Below are positions 1 through 7,017 of a stretch of 11,167 nucleotides of DNA, in pieces. Source of the stretch: Planctomycetota bacterium (GTDB lineage Bacteria > Planctomycetota > GCA-002687715 > DRQF01); NCBI GenBank assembly GCA_015485455.1, contig WFTN01000404.1, positions 1-11,167 on the forward strand, read 5' to 3'. The position numbers were made by a program, and so were the translations under genes. The first letter of the stretch is position 1. Each line of letters begins with the position of its first letter. The notes beneath the pieces were generated by a model that saw nothing but the letters and a program-made list of their open reading frames with translations, was not told the origin of the DNA and did not search any database.

Positions 1-729
1 AACAGCGCTTTTGACCGTGCTCTGCACACTCCATCCGATGGCGTCGTTGACGTCGCGGGTTTGCTGGAGTTCTTCCTGCGCGATGCACGCAGCCGTGGCA
101 CAAAGCTGGAGTTGTCTACCACCGTCATGGATGTGGTCCGTGAGAATGGACGGGTCAGTGGTATACAAACCAACGCCGGCTTCGAACCATTCGATGTCGT
201 CGTGAATGCCACAGGTCCTTGGGTCAGTCGACTGGCTGCCATGGCCGGAAGCCAATCTATTATCTGGCGCCCGATGCGCCGTCATTTATTCTTCACCGGC
301 AAACTCGACTGGGTCGACCCCTCGATGCCCTTTGTCTGGGACATCGAAAACGACTGGTATGTTCGCCCAGAGTCCGGGGGGCTGCTCCTTTGCGCTGGGG
401 ACGAAGAACAAGTCGAACCTGGATCACCAGATATCGACCCATCAGTCACACAATTGTTGATCAAGAAGTTTGAGACCTTCATCCCAGACCTCAGTGACCT
501 CCCCATTGCCAAGATGTGGAGTGGTATCAGGACCTTCGCACCAGACCGTAACTTTGTCATCGGCTGGGATTCGGAAGTAGAAGGATTCTTTTGGGTTGGT
601 GGATTAGGAGGCCACGGCGTCACTTGCTCCTGGGCCGTTGGCGCTTGCGCTGCCCGCCTGTTGCAAGACAAAGCCCACTTCGATGACCGCAATTTTGCTC
701 CCAGCCGCTTTGCTTCCCCTGCCGATTAA
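1..729 (+). CDS. FAD-dependent oxidoreductase, DAO family (5'-truncated)
   Basis: The reading frame is open from base 1 to the TAA at 727-729, so the N-terminus, including the FAD-binding GxGxxG motif, lies outside the window; 242 residues remain. The fragment looks like the C-terminal two thirds of a D-amino-acid oxidase/glycine oxidase (DAO) family flavoenzyme. The visible landmarks are VNATGPWVSRLA, typical of the second FAD-contacting strand; a substrate-domain stretch with PMRRHLFF and WYVRPES; and the C-terminal block RTFAPDRNFVIG followed by FFWVGGLGGHGV, which closes the FAD site in this family. The C-terminal block resembles D-arginine dehydrogenase-like members, but the substrate cannot be read from the sequence. 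Such enzymes oxidise the C-N bond of an amino acid or amine and pass electrons to oxygen or a respiratory acceptor. Family is secure; substrate is unknown. An intrinsic terminator follows about 165 bases after the stop. Confidence 0.88.
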   Translation, partial: NSAFDRALHTPSDGVVDVAGLLEFFLRDARSRGTKLELSTTVMDVVRENGRVSGIQTNAGFEPFDVVVNATGPWVSRLAAMAGSQSIIWRPMRRHLFFTGKLDWVDPSMPFVWDIENDWYVRPESGGLLLCAGDEEQVEPGSPDIDPSVTQLLIKKFETFIPDLSDLPIAKMWSGIRTFAPDRNFVIGWDSEVEGFFWVGGLGGHGVTCSWAVGACAARLLQDKAHFDDRNFAPSRFASPAD

Positions 730-761
730 GTCGGTTCACAAGCATTCAGCTTAGATCAAAC

Positions 762-777
762 AAATCGGCCCCGATTT
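762..777. other. Small intergenic hairpin
   Basis: AAATCGG and CCGATTT are perfect inverted arms separated by only two bases, so a real hairpin would use about six pairs and a 4-nt loop. A moderately T-rich stretch follows on the + strand (CGTTTCTTAATT). It lies 33 bases after the oxidoreductase stop and could be a weak first terminator or part of a structured 3' untranslated region. Seen directly; function is inference. Confidence 0.35.
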
Positions 778-838
778 CGTTTCTTAATTGGACAAGAAGC
801 AAATAAGTTGGCGGAGCGAGGCTATACCCGATCCACCC

Positions 839-869
839 GAAATGTTCAGATTCCCCTCTTGGACATTTC
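839..869. other. Intergenic hairpin with 13-nt loop
   Basis: GAAATGTTC (839-847) pairs with GGACATTTC (861-869) over nine positions with one G-U, around a loop rich in pyrimidines. No T-run follows, so it does not look like a terminator by itself. It lies between a small upstream hairpin and the strong terminator at 894-925, so the three could form one structured transcript end. Confidence 0.35.
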
Positions 870-893
870 AAAGAAGTCTCAATCCGTTGACAA

Positions 894-925
894 AAACGGG
901 CGGTGAAAGCCGCCCGTTTCTTTTT
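894..925. terminator. Bidirectional intrinsic terminator
   Basis: AAACGGGCGG (894-903) and CCGCCCGTTT (910-919) form a perfect 10-bp GC-rich stem with a 6-nt loop, followed on the + strand by C and five T. On the minus strand the same stem ends in a run of T (complement of 892-896). It sits between two convergent genes, the + strand oxidoreductase ending at 729 and the minus-strand regulator-like gene ending at 968, which is where a two-way terminator is expected. Confidence 0.9.
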
Positions 926-967
926 GTCGAAAATAGTTGAGTCTTGGAAAGCGCTCGTAGAAAGTCT

Positions 968-2152
968 CTACTTGATGTGGCCAGCTTCCATCAAACGATA
1001 GAGAACGCGGTAGACCAAGTGGTCCTGGTCCAACTGTTCGGCGATGATGGACCCCACAGTCTGTTTTGATCCGAGAAGGCCCCAGATTTCTCTCACCATG
1101 GCTTGAGTTGCTGGTTCATCCCAGGCAATGGGCGGATCAGCTCGCTTGAGGACATAAGAAAGATCCCCCAAGGGTCCAGACCGAATGCGCTCAAGCTCAT
1201 CGGCAATGCGCGCGCAATCCATGAGCAAACCAGCGCCAGAAAGTGCCGCCATGCCACTTTTGCGCTCGGTACCCACGGCATTCTCGCTACTCTCAACAAA
1301 GTTGAATCGATTTTCGGAATTGTCAGCCAAGAAAAGCTGGTGAAACGCATCCCGATCAAGGAGTTTGCCAGCCCGACAAGACAACACGCGGCCATCTCCC
1401 ACAACAATCTCACCCAAAGCTTCTCCAGCTCCGTTGGTAATCTGGAGGATTCCTTCACAAGCGTCTGTCGAAAATAGGCTTTGCAAAACGGTCGAAAGAT
1501 CGAAATGAGCCAAGCTTCCCTCCAAATGCCGTTTCTTTGCGCGGCTCATGTCACCCTTTTGGACCGCCCCGATCAGACGCCGCGCCAATGAGCGGGCCAA
1601 GGAGGCTGACAACAAAGGGAGAGAATCTAAGGCCCGGTCGAAATTCTCGGCGCTGATAACAAACACCTCGCCACCTTCGGGGAACCTTGCTGACGATCGG
1701 TGGAGCCCGCCCGTCATCACCCCCAACATGCCTAGAACTTCTCCAACACCCAAGAGTGCGGCACAGCCACTGTCGCCCGCCCCATCCCGGCGAATTTCCA
1801 GGATACCTTCGCGAATAGCCACGACTTGGTCACAAACACTCCCATGGCGAAACACCCATTCCCCGGGAGCGAAGACGCGCAATTCGCCATGGGCGATGAA
1901 TTTGGCCAGTTCCGTATTAGGAAGGCCACCGAAAAGATCATTGGCTTTGAGGAAACGGCAGGCGTTTTCATCATCGGAAGACAAAACACCCTCGCCCACA
2001 TCAGAAGTTGGCGTCAAAGCTGTTAGTATCTTGTGCAAATCGCTCCACCGTTCAGCATCTCGATCAGTGAAATGATCGAATCGCTCAACCAAGCGGTTCA
2101 GTTGATACTCTAAATCCGTTTTGTTTGGTGTCTTAACAGCCAATATTCTCAC
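968..2152 (-). CDS. Cyclic-nucleotide-binding and DUF4388 (PATAN-like) domain protein
   Basis: 394 residues, with no signal peptide or membrane segment, so probably cytoplasmic. Residues about 72-195 look like a cNMP-binding (CAP_ED) domain: FGGLPNTELAKF, the FAPGEWVFRHGSV entry strand, VVAIREGILEI, LGVGEVLGMLGVMTGG and a terminal helix. The canonical phosphate-binding Arg/Ala cassette is not obvious, so nucleotide binding is unproven. Residues about 208-290 match the DUF4388/PATAN pattern: LEGSLAHFDLSTVLQSLFS, GILQITN, GEIVVGDGRVLSCRAG, AFHQLF and RFNFVE. Residues about 345-394 (VREIWGLLG, VGSIIAEQ, YRVLYRLMEAGHI) resemble a small winged-helix-like tail. Such proteins are thought to be signalling adaptors or regulators; no partner is encoded nearby. 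The GTG at 2152-2150 is the first usable start after an in-frame upstream stop, with only a weak AGG about 10 bases before it. Confidence 0.83.
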   Translation of the reverse strand: MRILAVKTPNKTDLEYQLNRLVERFDHFTDRDAERWSDLHKILTALTPTSDVGEGVLSSDDENACRFLKANDLFGGLPNTELAKFIAHGELRVFAPGEWVFRHGSVCDQVVAIREGILEIRRDGAGDSGCAALLGVGEVLGMLGVMTGGLHRSSARFPEGGEVFVISAENFDRALDSLPLLSASLARSLARRLIGAVQKGDMSRAKKRHLEGSLAHFDLSTVLQSLFSTDACEGILQITNGAGEALGEIVVGDGRVLSCRAGKLLDRDAFHQLFLADNSENRFNFVESSENAVGTERKSGMAALSGAGLLMDCARIADELERIRSGPLGDLSYVLKRADPPIAWDEPATQAMVREIWGLLGSKQTVGSIIAEQLDQDHLVYRVLYRLMEAGHIK

Positions 2153-2210
2153 CCAGTTAAACCTGATTTCTTTTCGGTATTTTACGAGTAAGAGAACAGA
2201 AAAAGTGTGA

Positions 2211-2226
2211 TTGCATTAAGTTGCAA
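2211..2226. promoter_or_regulatory. Possible operator, TTGCA-N6-TGCAA
   Basis: A 5-bp inverted repeat TTGCA (2211-2215) and TGCAA (2222-2226), spaced by six bases, lies 22 bases before the start codon of the AhpD-like gene in the divergent intergenic region 2153-2248. Its size and place would suit a dimeric repressor, but arms this short also occur by chance. I cannot see a convincing -35/-10 pair. Confidence 0.2.
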
Positions 2227-2248
2227 CGTCCGCGAATAAAGGAATGCC

Positions 2249-2581
2249 ATGAGCTATTACAAACCCGAAGATTTGGGACGCTTTGCTGAAGTCGGCAAAT
2301 TCGCCCCAGACTCCATGAAAAGTTTCTTCGCCTACTACAACGAAGTGACCTCCCTAGAAGGAGCACTCAGCAAGCGGGAGAAATCACTCATCGCTTTGGC
2401 AATTGCCCATAGCGAAAAGTGCCCCTATTGCATCGACGCTTACACTGAGCAATGCCTGGAATCTGGCGCCGACCCAGAGCAAATGACGGAAGCCATTCAC
2501 GTCGCTGCCGCCATGAAAGCAGGAATCACTTTGATCCACGGTGTCCAAATGCACAATGCTCTGGAGAAGAAGGGAATCTAA
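2249..2581 (+). CDS. Arsenosugar-associated AhpD/CMD-like protein
   Basis: 110 residues, cytoplasmic, one carboxymuconolactone-decarboxylase (AhpD-like) fold. The core motif is KCPYCIDAYTEQC: Cys58 and Cys61 form the CxxC pair, preceded by the helix SLIALAIAHSE, and followed by LESGADPEQMTEAIHVAAAM, typical of the family. The usual CxxCxxxH is changed, with Tyr65 in the His position, so classical alkylhydroperoxidase activity is doubtful. The CPYCIDAYT form matches my memory of the peroxidase-like proteins that sit beside ArsS in arsenosugar gene clusters, and here the next gene is an ArsS. Its exact role in that pathway is not known to me; a thiol redox or arsenic-handling role is inference. 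Start: ATG preceded by AAAGGA at 2238-2243, five bases away. It is followed after five bases by arsS, so the two form an operon. Confidence 0.88.
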   Translation: MSYYKPEDLGRFAEVGKFAPDSMKSFFAYYNEVTSLEGALSKREKSLIALAIAHSEKCPYCIDAYTEQCLESGADPEQMTEAIHVAAAMKAGITLIHGVQMHNALEKKGI

Positions 2582-2586
2582 CCCGG

Positions 2587-3594
2587 ATGCAAGACCCCAC
2601 GATGAATGCACCTCAATACGGCTTCCAGGAAATGGCCACTTCCTTGGGGTTAGACCTCAAACCTAAGAGCGTTGAAACACTGCAAGTCAATGTCACGAAA
2701 CTATGCAACCAAGCATGCAAGCATTGCCACGTTGACTCTTCTCCCCAAAGGACAGAACACCTAAGCCAAAAAAGTGCAAAGAGAATCATTCAGATTCTCA
2801 AGGACAATGCTGAAATCAAGACCCTCGACCTCACTGGTGGTGCTCCCGAGCTCAACGATCATTTCGAATACTTAGTTCAAGAAGCCCGCGCTTTGGATCG
2901 TGCGGTCATGGTTCGTCATAACCTCACGGTCATTTTTGATGGTAATCCTCAAACCGGCACCTCCATGAGCCATCTGCCGAAATTCTTCGCTACTCACGGG
3001 GTCATCGTCGTTTCTTCATTGCCCTACTATCAAGAATATTTCACCGACCGCCAAAGAGGTCGTGGTGTTTTCGAAAAGAGCATTGATGGTCTCAAACTGC
3101 TAAACGCCGAAGGCTTTGGGCAAGAAGGATCTGGACTCACACTCAACTTGGTCTATAACCCAGCAGGTGCCTTTTTGCCCGCACCTCAAAGAGAGCTTGA
3201 GAGGGATTTCAAACGGGAACTCCAGCAGAAGTTCGGCATCCGTTTCAATAGTCTTTACGCCATCACCAACATGCCCATCCACCGTTTCCGTGAAGATTTG
3301 GCCAGGCGCGAATCATTGGCACCTTATATGGAGAAACTGGTGGGTGCATTCAATCCAGACACCTGCGAATCCATCATGTGCCGCAACATGCTGAGCGTCG
3401 CCTATGATGGCACTATCTACGATTGCGATTTCAATCAGATGTTGGGGATGAATGTGAATCGCAGTGACCGGAAACCTCTTACCATTTTCGATTTCGAACC
3501 AAGAGACTTCTTAAAACGGACCATCCAATTCGATGATCACTGCTTTGGCTGCACCGCAGGTTCAGGATCTAGTTGTGGTGGTGAAGTGACTTAG
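2587..3594 (+). CDS. arsS: Arsenosugar biosynthesis radical SAM protein ArsS
   Basis: 335 residues. The cluster motif CNQACKHC gives CxxxCxxC (Cys40, Cys44, Cys47), which binds the 4Fe-4S cluster of radical SAM enzymes; LTGGAPEL (residues 81-88) is the SAM-amino-group GGxPE motif. The C-terminal Cys-rich part, DUF3641-like, has TCESIMCRNMLSV (Cys260, Cys265), YDCDFNQM (Cys280) and the ending CFGCTAGSGSSCGG (Cys319, Cys322, Cys330), probably an auxiliary cluster or substrate site. ArsS is known to couple the 5'-deoxyadenosyl group of SAM to dimethylarsenite, making the adenosyl precursor of arsenosugars. Some family members are selenoproteins; this one has only Cys and no in-frame TGA. The frame is open further upstream to an ATG at 2452, but that would overlap the AhpD-like gene by 130 bases. 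The ATG at 2587 is chosen, with AGAAGAAGGGAA before the preceding stop codon as binding site; ATG at 2602 is possible. Confidence 0.92.
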   Translation: MQDPTMNAPQYGFQEMATSLGLDLKPKSVETLQVNVTKLCNQACKHCHVDSSPQRTEHLSQKSAKRIIQILKDNAEIKTLDLTGGAPELNDHFEYLVQEARALDRAVMVRHNLTVIFDGNPQTGTSMSHLPKFFATHGVIVVSSLPYYQEYFTDRQRGRGVFEKSIDGLKLLNAEGFGQEGSGLTLNLVYNPAGAFLPAPQRELERDFKRELQQKFGIRFNSLYAITNMPIHRFREDLARRESLAPYMEKLVGAFNPDTCESIMCRNMLSVAYDGTIYDCDFNQMLGMNVNRSDRKPLTIFDFEPRDFLKRTIQFDDHCFGCTAGSGSSCGGEVT

Positions 3595-3614
3595 ACGGCC
3601 TCTTCCCAGCTCCC

Positions 3615-5426
3615 CTACTTCAACTTCATCCATTCGAAATAGCCAATCATCATTTCATCAATTGTCTGGAGGCCAAAGTAAACGTCTTGATCCGGGTCTG
3701 GATTTGCTGGATTATTCTCTGAGTTATCAAACCATCCCGTAGCTCGGACCTTGGTACCAGCAGGGACGTCAAAAGGATCCCGCAAACGATAAGACTGTTG
3801 CCAGTTAAAGTTGAAACTGGGGACCCATAAGACACGTTGCTCCCGTCCGTCAGGATAAATCAAGTCAAAGGCGAATTTCGAACCGCGGGCATGCATGTGG
3901 GGGGTATAGCCAAATATTTTTGCCTTGGTGGGCAAGACGAACTCAGCAGTGACCTTGTGATTCGCCACATGAGGCTTCAAATGAATTTTGTCGGTAGAAG
4001 CAGCGCTACAGAGAATGCTGTTCTTAGGCGCATCTTTGCGAAACTTGAACCCGATGCTGGGTCGATCCCAGACTTCCTTGCCAATGGCATTGTAGTGCAC
4101 CTGAAAGAGCAATTTTTGCCCTTTCTTGAGAAGCTTTCCTCGATCCGCAGGATAAGAAATGGGCTCGACTCCAGGGGAGAAAATGGCGAAATAGCCTTGG
4201 AGCGCCAAATGCCCCAAGAACTTCGGGTTTACTTTTTCATGCTCTTTCTTGTAGTAGAACACCAAGATGTGGTGAATCGCTTGAGGAACTTCCGCTCGCA
4301 GTTCCATGCTCTCGATCCACTTATCTTCCTCAAAGTTCGTCTCCACAACGACGTAACGGTAGGGAATCAAGCCCTCCGCAGGCACCCGCAATTTCTTCGG
4401 AACTTTGATAACGGCGTCGGGGGTTCCGATCTTCCATCCTTGAGTCCAGGGAATTGAAGCGGGAGCGTTCTTTGGATCGCCCTCAGGACAATCCGCCGCA
4501 ATCCAATCTAAGACTTGTTTCTTCTCTGACTCCGGCATCCTTAAATCGTCTATCCACGGCCCACCATGCTCATCAGAGGCATACCATGGAGGCATGAGGT
4601 TCTTGCGCAATACATATTTGATCATGCCCTTGCGCCCTTTGACGTCCTTATAAGAAACCAATCCAAAAGGAGCATTCTCTCCCTTTCGATGGCAACGTTG
4701 ACAGCGCTTCTGCATGATGCGACTGACATCGTCGTAAAATGTCACTTCATTTTTTGGATTCTCATTGCCGGAAAGCTCTAAGACACATCCGGGAGCGCTG
4801 GTGCTTGGGACCTTCACCGGGCGATTCATTTTGACGAGCTTAACAGCCTCCTCCAAGTATCTCCGACGAGGTGTATCTAAGACGTAACCAATGCCATGGC
4901 GATCATCGATGGCCCCTCGATAAACAAGTTTGCGTTTCTTATCGAATAGAAATACCTCAGCGGTGCTCGTGGCTTTCAAAGCCTTAGCAATTCTCTGCTC
5001 ACTGTCATCGACGTAGAAACTTTTGAAATCATAGTTTTCGACTTCGCTCTTCATGGCCTCCACGTCGTCATGCCCCATGGGATTGACAAACAACATCTTG
5101 ACACCAAGGTCACTTTCGTAACGCTTAAGAAGGGGGCCATAACGCTTACAAATCGGGCATGTCACATCTCGAATTGCGATCAGCAAGGGTTGATCCGGGG
5201 CATATTCCGACCACATCATACTCCGGCCATCGATACTCTTAAGCAAAGTGTCGGGGAAGTACTTGCCGAGGAAATGGAGCTCTCCTTCCTTGATGGTCGG
5301 TGCCACTTGCTCTGGCATTGGATTATTATCTGGACTTGTCTCCCCCATTTTCTTATCGCTGTCGCCGCAGGCAGACAGAAGACCAAGGGTCAAGAAGATT
5401 ACAAGGACAGTCAGGCTAAGTCGCAT
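3615..5426 (-). CDS. Lipoprotein: thioredoxin-like, cytochrome c and PHM-like copper domains
   Basis: 603 residues. A lipoprotein signal ends in LLSAC with Cys20 as the lipidated residue, so the protein is anchored outside the inner membrane. Residues about 50-200 are a peroxiredoxin/thioredoxin-like domain with DVTCPICKRYGP (Cys90, Cys93). Residues about 226-315 form a heme domain, with RCQRCH (Cys242, Cys245, His246) for covalent heme and LMPPW (Met278) as a plausible distal ligand. Residues about 335-603 resemble a copper type II ascorbate-dependent monooxygenase (PHM-like): His385-His386, His444 in QVHYN, PHMHARG (His510, His512) and Met592/Met593 in DEMMIG. The full ligand set suggests redox or oxygenase activity fed through the heme; the substrate is unknown. 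The frame stays open upstream to 5627, but ATG at 5426 has GGGAG six bases before it and starts exactly at the signal peptide. Its 3' end converges on arsS, 20 bases apart. Confidence 0.9.
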   Translation of the reverse strand: MRLSLTVLVIFLTLGLLSACGDSDKKMGETSPDNNPMPEQVAPTIKEGELHFLGKYFPDTLLKSIDGRSMMWSEYAPDQPLLIAIRDVTCPICKRYGPLLKRYESDLGVKMLFVNPMGHDDVEAMKSEVENYDFKSFYVDDSEQRIAKALKATSTAEVFLFDKKRKLVYRGAIDDRHGIGYVLDTPRRRYLEEAVKLVKMNRPVKVPSTSAPGCVLELSGNENPKNEVTFYDDVSRIMQKRCQRCHRKGENAPFGLVSYKDVKGRKGMIKYVLRKNLMPPWYASDEHGGPWIDDLRMPESEKKQVLDWIAADCPEGDPKNAPASIPWTQGWKIGTPDAVIKVPKKLRVPAEGLIPYRYVVVETNFEEDKWIESMELRAEVPQAIHHILVFYYKKEHEKVNPKFLGHLALQGYFAIFSPGVEPISYPADRGKLLKKGQKLLFQVHYNAIGKEVWDRPSIGFKFRKDAPKNSILCSAASTDKIHLKPHVANHKVTAEFVLPTKAKIFGYTPHMHARGSKFAFDLIYPDGREQRVLWVPSFNFNWQQSYRLRDPFDVPAGTKVRATGWFDNSENNPANPDPDQDVYFGLQTIDEMMIGYFEWMKLK

Positions 5427-5613
5427 AGCAAGCTCCCAAAGGGGCAGAATTCGAGATTGAGCTACAATTCGCTGGACGCATCTTTTTAACATGAATCCCA
5501 GCCTCACAAGCAGGCCGATTTCCTTATCGGCCTTGAAGGTGTAGATTCTTGCCGATGGAAAATTCATCGTTTTCCCAGGCTGTTTTACCGGGAAGACAGA
5601 CGAAAAGGACGAA
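5427..5613. promoter_or_regulatory. Divergent intergenic region
   Basis: 187 bases between the divergent starts of the lipoprotein gene (5426, minus) and the flippase gene (5614, plus), so promoters for both should lie here. I could not place convincing -35/-10 boxes on either strand. The GGGAG site for the minus gene and AAGGA at 5605-5609 for the plus gene are visible. A strong inverted repeat occupies 5512-5533. Confidence 0.5.
5512..5533. repeat. Inverted repeat AGGCCGAT-N6-ATCGGCCT
   Basis: Two perfect 8-base GC-rich arms (5512-5519 and 5526-5533) with spacer TTCCTT lie near the middle of the divergent promoter region. A third half-site GCCGAT occurs at 5551-5556. Neither strand shows a following T-run, so a terminator is unlikely; an operator for a dimeric regulator is the better guess, possibly controlling both divergent genes. 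Confidence 0.5.
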
Positions 5614-6855
5614 ATGGTCAAACCCAAGTTGACAAATTTACTCGTTCTGGGCGGTGGCGAAATCGCAACCCGAGGCTTCAGCTTCTTGGCGTTCTCCTAT
5701 TTGGGGCACAATTTGGCCCCTGAGGACATGGGGCTCTATGGTTCGGCCTTGGCGGTCTTGATGTTTGGCATGCTGAGCATTGACCAAGGCCTGGGCATTC
5801 ATGGCAGTCGAGGAATCGCACGAAACCCAGCAGACACCAATTCCCTTGTGCGACGAATCGTCTCAGTCCAAGTTTGGCTTTCAACTGGGGTCTACGGTTT
5901 GATTTGGCTTTCCACTGCCATTTTGCCCTTGGATCCGACCTTGGTCATCTTGCTGCGTGGGCTTGGCTTGGCCCTTTTCGGGGCTCCTTTTTTGCTCAAT
6001 TGGGTGTTTCAGGGACACAATGAGATGTTCTGGTACGCCATCCCCATGGCAACTCGCCAGCTGGTCTTCTTAATCATAGTCTTGTTGCTGGTTCGTGGGC
6101 CTGATGATCTGACGAAGCTCCCCTTGGCGGAGATCGGCGGTGTGGCCCTCGCTTCTCTCATTTTCGTTCAGGCCTATCGCAAGAAAGGTTTTGAGTTTGC
6201 CATTGATCTGAAATCGAGCTGGGACCGGGAATTATTCAAAGAAGCCCTTCCCATCGGAGCCTCCAACCTGATTTGGGCTTTACGCACTTACTTGCCCATT
6301 CTCATCGTCTTGGGCACTCTTGGTTCCCACGACGCAGGCCTCTTCGAACCTGGCCATAGGATCATCATGGTGTTCTTGGCTTTCTTGGGGGTGTATTTCA
6401 CCAATAGTTTTCCGGCTATGAGCGCCGCAGCAGTTCATGCCCCCCAAGAACTCTGGGTTCTTATTCGGTCGACTCTGAAGATGAGCGTTCTCGCCTGCAT
6501 GATCGGTGCTCTGGCTGTTACATGGGCTTCGAAGTTGCTCATTGGTCTCGTTGTGGGACAAGAGTACATCACCACCGAGAGCCTTCGCTCTATGGTTCTT
6601 TTGGCCTGGCTTCTCCCCGTCGTCGCCTGCAGGCGTTGCGCCATGAATGGGCTCATCGTCTTGAATCATCAAGCTTCGGAGTTTCGTTGTTCTTTAGGGG
6701 GCTTGATGCTTCTCGTTGTCCTATTGATACCCATGACCAGCCATTTCGGCTTGGGAGGATGCTCAAGTTCTATCCTCATAGCAGAGGTCTTCGCCACGGC
6801 GATCACTTGGATGAGCTTCAATCGCCTTGCTAAGAAATATGGCATCAAAGGATAG
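5614..6855 (+). CDS. Wzx-like polysaccharide flippase (MOP superfamily)
   Basis: 413 residues, almost entirely hydrophobic, with roughly 10-12 predicted membrane helices. The N-terminal pattern GGGEIATRGFSFLAFSYLGHNL followed by APEDMGLYGSALAV and DQGLGIHGSRGIAR is the usual opening of Wzx/RfbX-type oligosaccharide flippases, as is the repeated second half beginning near residue 205 (LFKEALPIGASNLIWAL). These proteins move lipid-linked oligosaccharides across the inner membrane for surface polysaccharide assembly. The length is at the short end for the family. It starts a run of five co-directional genes for glycan synthesis. Start: ATG at 5614 with AAGGA at 5605-5609, four bases away. The first 14 bases overlap an open but unlikely extension of the divergent lipoprotein frame, not the gene itself. 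Which glycan it transports cannot be read from the sequence. Confidence 0.87.
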   Translation: MVKPKLTNLLVLGGGEIATRGFSFLAFSYLGHNLAPEDMGLYGSALAVLMFGMLSIDQGLGIHGSRGIARNPADTNSLVRRIVSVQVWLSTGVYGLIWLSTAILPLDPTLVILLRGLGLALFGAPFLLNWVFQGHNEMFWYAIPMATRQLVFLIIVLLLVRGPDDLTKLPLAEIGGVALASLIFVQAYRKKGFEFAIDLKSSWDRELFKEALPIGASNLIWALRTYLPILIVLGTLGSHDAGLFEPGHRIIMVFLAFLGVYFTNSFPAMSAAAVHAPQELWVLIRSTLKMSVLACMIGALAVTWASKLLIGLVVGQEYITTESLRSMVLLAWLLPVVACRRCAMNGLIVLNHQASEFRCSLGGLMLLVVLLIPMTSHFGLGGCSSSILIAEVFATAITWMSFNRLAKKYGIKG

Positions 6856-7017
6856 TTTTGCCAGATCTCAACAAGGTTTTGAGTGAGGTCTTTCCGTCTT
6901 TGCAGTCGATAATGAAGCGTCTGAGCAAAGATCCTGGCCAAATCCTCTGGTGAAAACCCACAGGGCAATTATCCTGTCTCAGGTAGAACCAAGAACAAAG
7001 GACCGAGAGACCCCTTC
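6856..7017. other. Intergenic gap within the glycan cluster
   Basis: 162 bases between the flippase stop and the glycosyltransferase start. I see no convincing terminator, promoter or coding sequence. A 13-codon ATG frame starting at 6911 has no ribosome binding site support and no family resemblance. The glycosyltransferase frame cannot extend into this gap beyond the TGA at 6922-6924. Confidence 0.5.

Noticed and set aside
2452..2586. Longer N-terminus for the radical SAM gene starting at the ATG at 2452
   Set aside because: It would overlap most of the second half of the AhpD-like gene, the added 45 residues are Arg/His-rich and look like out-of-frame translation, and the start at 2587 fits the family's usual beginning.
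3595..3614. Terminator between the convergent arsS and lipoprotein genes
   Set aside because: Only a 5-bp distant pairing (GAAGT/ACTTC) is visible and there is no T-run; the 20-base gap holds no convincing stem.
3837..4457. 206-codon plus-strand open frame opposite the lipoprotein gene
   Set aside because: It is fully antisense to the copper-domain coding region, whose ligand motifs are clear, and has no family resemblance.
5427..5627. 67-residue N-terminal extension of the minus-strand lipoprotein
   Set aside because: It would bury the lipoprotein signal peptide inside the protein and overlap the divergent flippase start; GGGAG sits just before the ATG at 5426.
6911..6952. Possible 13-codon leader peptide before the glycosyltransferase
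   Set aside because: There is no ribosome binding site, no run of regulatory codons and no terminator/antiterminator pair after it.
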